A stretch of 64,000 nt of DNA, from positions 9,946,940 through 10,010,939 of the forward strand of contig LS997563.1 of the NCBI GenBank assembly GCA_000469685.2, written 5' to 3'. The position numbers were made by a program, and so were the translations under genes. Under the pieces are notes generated by a model. The model made no database searches. It saw only the letters and a program-made list of their open reading frames with translations, and was not told where the DNA came from. The stretch is from Haemonchus contortus. Its lineage: Eukaryota > Nematoda > Chromadorea > Rhabditida > Trichostrongylidae. This document shows, one piece after another, positions 57,427 to 64,000 of the stretch (position 1 is the stretch's first letter; each line of letters starts with the position of its first letter).

Positions 57427-58961
57427 CACTGGTGTGCAAAACTTAGGGACGAAAGTATCTTTCGATCACTGAACCTCTGCCAGACGACAGAGCTCGATGA
57501 AATTTATACCATACAAAGGGAGGACCATTACGGTATTGCACAGGAAGTAACCGGCAGAGAATCGAAATAGGACTAGCAAATAAGGCATTTTTATCGGAAG
57601 GTACCGATTACACATAGTTCCTCACAACTTATCCTAGTACTTCAAAAAAAGCGACGCGGTTCCGAATAGGGTATGTGATCACCACGGACGGCAGTAAATG
57701 CTCTGCAACGCGATCCCATACTTTCCATGAGGTTGGAAATGAGTTATTGTGGTAGGGCATGCCATTCCTCTATCAGCGCAATTGACAATTGCTGGATGGT
57801 CAGTGGTGCATTTGGACGCGCTGTAGTGCCTCTACCCAGTGCATCCTACACGTGCGCTATGGGACTCAGGTCGGGGGCACGGACAGGCCACTCCATTCGC
57901 TGGATAACCTCTTGTGTAAAGAGGTCTTCCACCTGAGATGTTCGATAGGATCGCGCATTGTTATCCATGAAAATGAATTCAGGGCTCACTGCAGCCCTGA
58001 AAAGATACACATCAGGGAGAGGTTTCTTTTCACAGTGACGCCGTCTGTTAAGGGTACCACGCTCGAAAATCTGAAGGTCAGTACGGTTACGAAGCATGAC
58101 GCCTCCACATACCATAACACCTCGACCACCAGAACGATCATGTTCCCCAACGTTTCTAAGAGAAGTGCGTGTCCCCAGCTCTGGCCATGAGGGTGCGTCC
58201 AGATTCACTGCTTAGACTGAATTTGCCCTCATCCGAAAAAAGCAAACGGCCTCATTTGTCATCGGTCCGTTCGTTATGCTCCAGGCACCACCCTAAACAG
58301 TCTCGCCGATTCGCGAGGGTCAAAGGAACCCTACGTAGTGGTCGTCGGGCGAAGAGACCACCACTGTGCAGTCGTCGTACCACTGTAGTGCATGGGATGG
58401 CTTGCTTTGAAGTCCTGTTAAATGACATTGCAATCAAAGAGGCTGACTGACGTGGATCTCTTCTTGCCTACTGCACAATGTAGCGGTCTAACCTGAGAGT
58501 AGTTGTTCTTGTTCGACCCCCTCCTCTCCTTCGTACAGCAGTATAAGAGGTTCGGAATGCTCCTCGTACACGTGAAACAACGCTGTGAGCGATATCAGGT
58601 TCCTGAGCTGCGCTCGTCATGGTTCGACCTTTTTCGAGTTTCTCGATGATCCTTCTTCGTGCCAGGCCATCCAGACGATGTCCGCGGGATATGATGTATA
58701 GAAGGATAACACCACAGTACTTGGTAGCTACTGGCTGATTGACAAGAAAATTTTTTTCGTACCTATCAGCTGCCTCGATTTGTGCGGGTAGCCATATTTG
58801 TCGCTTTATTTGAACTATTCCTCCACCAAGGGATGTCCAACTTCCTGTGCATAACCGTCATAGGTCTAGCAATATAATCCCACACTTTCATTTATTTCCA
58901 CCCAGTCCTCAATGTTTTATGTTACATTATCCATCTCGTCCCTAAGTTTTGCACACCAGTG
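57427..58961 (-). mobile_element. Tc1-family transposon, decayed
   Basis: A 1535-bp element with TIRs 'cactggtgtgcaaaacttag', then 'ggacga', flanked by TA. The minus strand encodes a Tc1 transposase in pieces: a helix-turn-helix part (RRIIEKLEKGRTMTSAAQE, VVSRV) near 58550-58660, then VMVCGGVM, TDLQIFERGTL, PEFIFMDNNA and QRMEWPVRAPDLSP (58208-57846). In-frame stops occur (for example after DRYIVQ and after PIAHV), so it is not functional. The catalytic DDE spacing region is partly visible. Confidence 0.9.
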
Positions 58962-59142
58962 TAGTACTATGAGTTCTCATGGCAGAACTCATACATACCA
59001 CTTCTCTCAGAATATCAGTTTTTTACTTTTTTCTTCCGAAGAGGATAAAATTCCAACAGTTTCAACAACTCAGCAAAGCTTGTTAGAATCATACCTCCAA
59101 TGAAATGGAAACGTAACTGTCTGCCAGTCTTATTACTTCGTG

Positions 59143-59560
59143 GTTACAGTGTGGCATCGGCGGGACATTGGTCTGATTAACTTACCAATCACACGCTGTT
59201 CAATTTTATTCCATTTTTCTTCCAGCTGGGCGAAACTCTGGGCAGTATTTGTGAATTTTTCATCGGTTATCCTTTTTCCGAGCTTCGGCCACAGAGGTTC
59301 AATGATGATCAAGTCATGGGACTGTGTGGGACAGTCGAGACATCGAATTTACCGGCGTGTCAGCCTCTCGCACATCGTTCTAGATCTGTGTTAGAGTCGT
59401 TACTGTGCTGGAAAAAAGAATCTTCTACTGCGCACTCGACAGACGAACGGCAGCATCAACTTATCCAAGATGTCTACATTTATCCGAGTTTCTGGCTATG
59501 GAAATGCGGCCTCATGCCTATTCCTGAAAAACATCAACAAATTATTACTAAATGGTGAGC
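59143..59560 (-). pseudogene. Tc1/Tc3-like transposase C-terminal remnant
   Basis: The minus-strand frame reads SHDLIIIEPLWPKLGKRI, QLEEKWNKIEQRVIGKLIRP and MSRRCHTVTTK before a stop near 59143. This is the C-terminal pattern of Tc1/Tc3 transposases (PDLNIIE-LW...W..I....L..SMPRR). Upstream pieces (VDILDKLMLPFV, FFPAQ) are degraded. No TIRs were found, so it is a fragment. Confidence 0.7.
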
Positions 59561-59952
59561 ATGCTTGATAGATGACATTTGGCACTTTTGGTCGACCCTT
59601 GGGTTGATAGGTCGTCTTGCGAGTTAATTCGCATCTCTATCAAACAAAGTAATGTTCGACTGGTAGCTCCAGATGGCTTTGCTCCGTTGGTCGAGGGTCC
59701 AGTAGAGGTGCGTGCGCTCTCACCGGAGACCAATCAAAGTCTTTTTTTACGAGTCTCTTTCAACATAATGCAGCGTCCCGCGGACGTCTGCCATTGGTGC
59801 CTTGAGTTGGTAGAGACGTCGCTATTGTCGATATTCCGGCCATTATATCTGATAATGTTCGCCCGGTATTGTGGCTGTTCTTCCTGTCGTCCGCAAGAAA
59901 GGTCATACGTGGCCTTTCCTAGCTGGCTCGTCTAGTAGGGCTTCCGTGAGAC

Positions 59953-60830
59953 TCACTTCTTCTGATAGCCTTCATAGTCGTAGACGTTCACAGCATACTG
60001 ACTTGAAGGTTGATGCCTCATTTTCTGGTTACTGCCTGCGGCAATAGTGGAGAGCTGCTCTACGGTCATAGAGCGAGATCCAGAGGTTTGTCTCATTGAC
60101 GAAAGCGGTCCACCAACATGAAGTGGTACGGTTTCGTCGAGGAGCTTCACCGTCGAGTTACACGATAACGTGTTTAGAGGCATGTCGCTAGCGCCGGGCT
60201 TCCCTCTTTTTTCGGCAGAGTTGCTGTAGTCGGCTAACTCTCCACTCCTTTCAAACAAATAATATTTTCCTGTACCCGAAGTTTGACACTGGACTAATAG
60301 AGCAGTTTAAATGGTAATCAGTGTAAGTCTGTGCTTACGCCTCCAATTGGAAGTCTCGATTTCCTGCTCACTTTCTTAGGATTAAATATCCAATAGAGAT
60401 TCAATTGTTGGGCAACCAAAGCTTCGGGCGGTACTCACAAATGTTTCGAGTGATGATAGCGCCATTATCAGATGTTATCAATAGACCTTCTTCTTTACAG
60501 AGATAAAACTAGTTAGGAGCTCCAGGTAACTGACGGCCGATAAAGTTTTGTCGATGATATGGCAAGTAATATCGAACAGTGAGAACCTTTAATTGGGTCG
60601 CAAACCTTGGATGGTAGTGGGCGTAATCTTGTGGCAACAAATAAACAAAATTCTCGACTTCTCGTGTAGTGCCGCTAAATGTCCCTATCGCTGCACTGAC
60701 CACTTGCTTTTGTCACTTTACTCTACATCCCGTCCCATCGAATGAAGTATACTGAACAGTCAAGGCGGCATTGTAAAAACCGATGCGTGAAAGATTCAAT
60801 GTTATGAGGTTCCACTGCTGATACGAAAAA
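59953..60830 (-). CDS. Unrecognised gene, 3' end (three exons)
   Basis: Three exons join in phase: 60830-60727, 60695-60587 and 60288-59953 (stop TGA). The product reads FFVSAVEPHNIESFTHRF, two cysteines in QCRLDCSVYFIRWDG, then GTFSGTTREVENFVYLLPQD, YAHYHPRFATQLK, KYYLFERSGELADYSNSAEK and a Ser-rich tail ending QYAVNVYDYEGYQKK. The last exon is open for 112 codons with ordinary protein-like composition. A 'gtgagt' overlaps the stop, so it may be a donor and the gene may continue. The 5' side runs into a GC-box repeat (60841-61090), and I found no further exons. No family recognised; the tyrosine-rich end could be a cytoplasmic tail (speculation). Confidence 0.4.
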
Positions 60831-60840
60831 CTGTATCCTA

Positions 60841-61095
60841 TCAAATTTGAACTTTTGAGTCCACGGAAACAGAGGCAGAACAGATTTCCGCTCAAACATT
60901 TACTCTGCGCAAACCCCGCCCATGAGGTCGGAGTCTAGTCCTTCATCTGCCATAAGTGTTCCCATCCTGTCGCTTGTACTCCTACCAAATTTCAACCAGC
61001 TAGGTCCACGTAGACAGCAGACACGTCACGTCCCCCCCCCCCCACTGTGCGGATTCCGGTCCTGTCACTGACTGTGAGTGTTCCCATTCTGCCTC
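60841..61095 (-). repeat. GC-box repeat modules, partial copy
   Basis: Contains 'ttgagtccacggaaacagag', 'aaccccgcccatgaggtcgg', 'ataagtgttcccatcctgtc' and 'tgtactcctaccaaatt', the marks of the copy A and B modules, then a C-run (61032-61043) and a second partial module. No microsatellite or terminal hairpin remains. Confidence 0.7.
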
Positions 61096-61266
61096 CCATA
61101 CTCCTTCTATGATACAGTGCTGGTATAACACGGATTAACGCGTAACACGTGAGAGTTTCGTGTCAAACCAACACTGTTATCTGTGCCCCCGCCCCAAATA
61201 TAATTCCACCCGGCTTAGTACCGAACTATAGACACTTTGCAAGGAGTGCAACTTGAAAATGCTCAC

Positions 61267-61561
61267 GGATCCATCAGAGCCCTCTTGTTCGTAGCCTATT
61301 CGATCTGGTCGATCTCACCACGGTTCCCTGTTGGTGCCCTGTTGGATGTCCAGAATACATATTTCCACTTCAGTATAAATAGAGGGAAGTGTTCTTCTTT
61401 ATTTTAGTATACAGCACCCGCCAGGAAGGGGGCCGCCACCGACAGTCTCTCTCCCAACATTTGTCTTCGTCTGCCCCTTTTTCGGGATGACAGTCCGTAC
61501 GTGTCCGTGTGTTTCCGAACTCGACGAAAGCACCCAACATGAAACATTCAATTAACCACAT
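61267..61561 (-). pseudogene. Decayed duplicate of GH31 trefoil exons
   Basis: Exon 1 (61561-61418) still reads as a signal peptide and trefoil start (MWLIECFMLGAFVEFG, DCHPEKGADEDKC, DCRWRPPSW). Exon 2 (61350-61267) has lost its AG acceptor (TTCTG where copy 1 has TTCAG). Its WC codon pair is now TGG TGA, a nonsense change, and there are indels. No downstream GH31 exons follow. It is a dead partial copy of the 5' end of the neighbouring glucosidase gene. Confidence 0.82.
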
Positions 61562-61695
61562 TCTTAATTGAAGTCACTCATTCCTTTCGAAACTCAACAA
61601 TTCGTGGAACGAATGGAGCAGAGTGGATTTTCGCTAAAACTTGTGCTAGACGAAATCACATCTGCGATTGCTCAGAGAGTACATATATAAATGAA

Positions 61696-61851
61696 CTTCA
61701 CGTCTGCATAGAAAGGCGTATCGGCCGTGTAGGCCACTTGTCTCAGATACCACCCTTCTTGTCGAACATATTCATGGTTCTGTTCGGAGGGCTGATTAAG
61801 TTCATGGTCATAAATAAAAGCCCATTCATATTGGATGACATGCGGTAGTTC
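61696..61851 (-). pseudogene. Unrecognised short exon, copy 2
   Basis: Homologue of 56088-55921. The frame ELPHVIQYEWAFIYDHEL, NQPSEQNHEYV, RQEGWYLRQVAYTADTPF, YADVKF stays open despite 3-nt indels relative to copy 1. The ATG of copy 1 is not conserved. Whether either copy is expressed is unknown. Confidence 0.4.
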
Positions 61852-62230
61852 CCGCCACGGTGGGGTGTGTTTGTTGGTGTGGCGGGCTAATGGGGGTTTT
61901 CCGTCGGAACGACGTGCCGTTCGGTTTCATCTCCCTTTTTACGCACAAGAACTCCGCACTACTTCTTCACTTCTAATTTCTCCTCCTCAACTTATGTACC
62001 TTCCTGAGCCTTTGTCATATTCGGAATCCGCTGGAATTTTTTCAAAAAACTCTTCATTTTTGTTTGCCTTCTTCCAGTGCACCTTTGGGCGACTTATTCT
62101 CTAATATTTATCCTAAAACTTTCTGTAAAATTGTACTACGGGGTGCTTTCCATCACTTCTATTTTGTCCTATATTTATTACCATTTTTTGTATCTCTGAT
62201 TGATTCATGATATGCGGATCGACCAAACTC

Positions 62231-64000
62231 CTCATCTAACCACTGGCGCTTTATTGGCCCGTATGCATAACGCCCAGGGTACGGAAGGGGAGAGTCTCCC
62301 CAAGGAAATGTTTGCCGAGGGCGCGAGTGTTCAAATGGGGTTTTTGCCTTTGTTCTGTGTCAAGGTAGTGGCAATGGAGCTAAGTATTTTCCTATAAACA
62401 AGTGAAGAGTCGACAGCTCTTGGTAATCATGTGATATTTGTCTCTGCGACCTTACCTTAGCGAGAGCCTAGAGAAGCGCGACCCCATTGACTCCCCACCC
62501 TGGAAGGGGAGGCCTCCCTACTCTGGGAGGAGGATGAACGTACCCCTAAAATTGCGCTGGGGCGCTCATGGTCATGTAAACCATTACCCCGCTATTCACT
62601 ACATTATTAGACTGAGCGCTTATTCCTCTGATTTCTGCTACCGAATTCGTCAAGTATTGCTCTGTTTTTATTCTACTGCTGCAACCAACTACAAATTTAT
62701 TTATGTTGCTGAATTCATTGCTATTAAGTAGTCGAATCTTCAGATAAGCAGGTTTTCTTTCTAGATTTACACCAGTTATCGTGAGCATGTTGCATCGCGA
62801 TCCTGGTGTGATTTGAGAAGGAAACTGGAATTATTTCTGTGAGCAACTAATGAGTAGTTTTTCGCCTGATTTGTATATTATTACATATCCTATTGCATTT
62901 TATTCTTTGTTACTCTGCTATTCCTGTTGGGAGTGGGTTGGCGACATGGCGCTTGTTATGCGTGATATTAATTTATTTTATGTTCCACTTTTGTTCATAG
63001 CTCTCAATTTTCATCCTAAATGAATGCTGTCAGGTATTGCAGTTGTAATTGTGCACCTTCTACTCGCTTTGCTCTTAATTTTTTAACGAGCACTGCCTTG
63101 AAAAGCGGTTTACGAACCTTCGCGCAGAAGGGCCACTTCCCGCCTAGGTGCGGAAACTTGTTGTCCATTGTGTTGTCCACATCTTCCATGAGCGCATAAA
63201 AAATTAAGTGTTGAAGATGTATTATGATAGCAATAGTAAGAAAGCTCGGCGCTTAGAGCAAAAAAAGTTGTTTTCGAACAAGAATCATGTGTACATCACG
63301 TGTAAAGGTTGAAATAGACGCTGCAACAAACTGAAACGCTTCGATGCGATGACTTGGAGAAAAGAATATCTACCAAATGTACATCAGTGCTAGTGACAAG
63401 GAATAAATTTTAGGAGGGATTAAGCCGAGGGTTGCGGTGCTGGGGGTGGGTGCATAAAGGAAGGTTGCGTATGCGCAGGATTCTCGAGGTATGAGCATCC
63501 CAAGATTAGGATGGCGCAGAAATGTAAAGGCTAAAGAGTGGAAGAAGTGGCACGTATCGAATAAGTAATCCTGAATGGACTGGTGGTGATATGGTTCTTG
63601 CGGCCTCTTTGATGACGCTGCTTTCAGTGTTATTTAATGACTGACATCTAGAAACCACAATATCAATTGTTTATCTGGTGTGCAAATTCTATTCGTTCGA
63701 AGCTATTTTTCTAAGCGCTTCACTGTCTTTTTGTCCCCTTCATGTTTTTTCACACACTTAATTACGACCTGAGAGCAGCGTGGTGATATTTAATTTGCGC
63801 ATCTAACTAAGGTTACTTTGTACTTGGGTGCGCGATAACTGGATGCTCGGTTCAGAGTTTCCACAACCCTCCAATCCCTCCATCTGCTACTTCCTTCAGC
63901 CTTCGTAGGATGTAGCTCCCCTCCACTTTGTTGAAAAAGCTTTCCTGAGGCAAAAATCTACACTCTTCCCAAATTCCGGTTCAATTAATCGAAAAACACG
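62231..64000. other. Right end, mostly unexplained
   Basis: No confident gene. A minus-strand open frame at 63189-63016 (57 codons) is listed separately. 62440-62570 has short GC-rich inverted words ('ggggaggcctccctactctg'). The remainder is AT-rich single-copy-looking DNA. Upstream exons of the minus-strand gene at 59953-60830 could lie here, but none was found. Confidence 0.35.
63016..63189 (-). CDS. Small open reading frame or exon, unrecognised
   Basis: From ATG at 63189: MEDVDNTMDNKFPHLGGK, WPFCAKVRKPLFKAVL, then a possible donor (CTC/GTTAAA), or read-through KKLRAKRVEG to TAG at 63016. The frame is also open about 60 bases upstream of the ATG. Composition is protein-like, but it is short and has no family match, so this is tentative. 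Confidence 0.25.
   Translation of the reverse strand: MEDVDNTMDNKFPHLGGKWPFCAKVRKPLFKAVLVKKLRAKRVEGAQLQLQYLTAFI

Larger units (their letters stand above)
61100..62230. repeat. Duplicated segment with GH31 5' exons, copy 2
   Basis: Homologous to 54200-56400 in direct orientation, including DNA 5' of the trefoil exons, so a promoter may have been copied. It lacks the 54230-55360 insertions, so it preserves the older, contiguous layout, but its coding exons are damaged. Confidence 0.8.

Noticed and set aside
58169..58450. Plus-strand 93-aa frame in the Tc1 element
   Set aside because: Antisense to the transposase remnant.
60335..60420. Minus-strand segment reading ALVAQQLNLYWIFNPKK as an exon of the gene at 59953-60830
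   Set aside because: It can only be entered from a phase-1 donor, which the preceding exon does not provide. The three-exon chain without it is in phase.

Overview
The window looks like a nematode genome, most likely a clade V rhabditid such as a strongylid or hookworm. The evidence is intron-dense genes with GT-AG introns, recognisable homologues of C. elegans proteins, and introns loaded with mariner, Tc1 and RTE-type elements. The species call is inference. I built all gene models by hand from splice signals and phase continuity. In the four main models, every exon joins in phase to one uninterrupted product.

Layout, left to right. (1) 1-2834, + strand: 3' end of a DEG/ENaC-family sodium channel, with two tandem phase-compatible exons in its cytoplasmic tail. 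(2) 4718-14819, +: a 21-exon SENP6/7-like (Ulp2-type) SUMO protease of 875 aa, with a mariner relic and two foldback elements in introns. (3) 16106-18402, +: proteasome subunit beta type 3, 6 exons, 205 aa. (4) 26348-19726, -: a 30-exon, 1186-aa KNL-2/M18BP1-type centromere protein. It carries two separate SANTA-like domains, a CENP-C-like motif, a coiled coil and a Myb/SANT domain. (5) 27025-30200: an RTE-type LINE with a 12-bp target duplication and one frameshift. (6) 30200-35584: repeats only. (7) 55785-35585, -: a 24-exon, 1027-aa GH31 alpha-glucosidase with signal peptide, trefoil domain, intact catalytic aspartates and a C-terminal membrane segment. Its introns are packed with mobile DNA, including a 4-kb long-inverted-repeat element that contains another element. 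(8) 55900-64000: a duplicated, decayed copy of the GH31 5' exons, a Tc1 element, Tc3-like debris, the 3' end of an unrecognised minus-strand gene and unexplained sequence.

The genes do not form a pathway. Chromatin and protein-turnover genes (ulp-2-like, pbs-3-like, knl-2-like) cluster on the left, next to a channel gene. A digestive-type glucosidase lies across repeat-rich DNA on the right. The strongest candidates for something new are the double-SANTA architecture with a CENP-C-like motif in the KNL-2 homologue, and a dispersed element family. That family joins a TCTG microsatellite, tandem units each carrying a GC-box palindrome, and a terminal hairpin, and it resembles non-autonomous Helitron/Helentron (HINE/DINE) elements.
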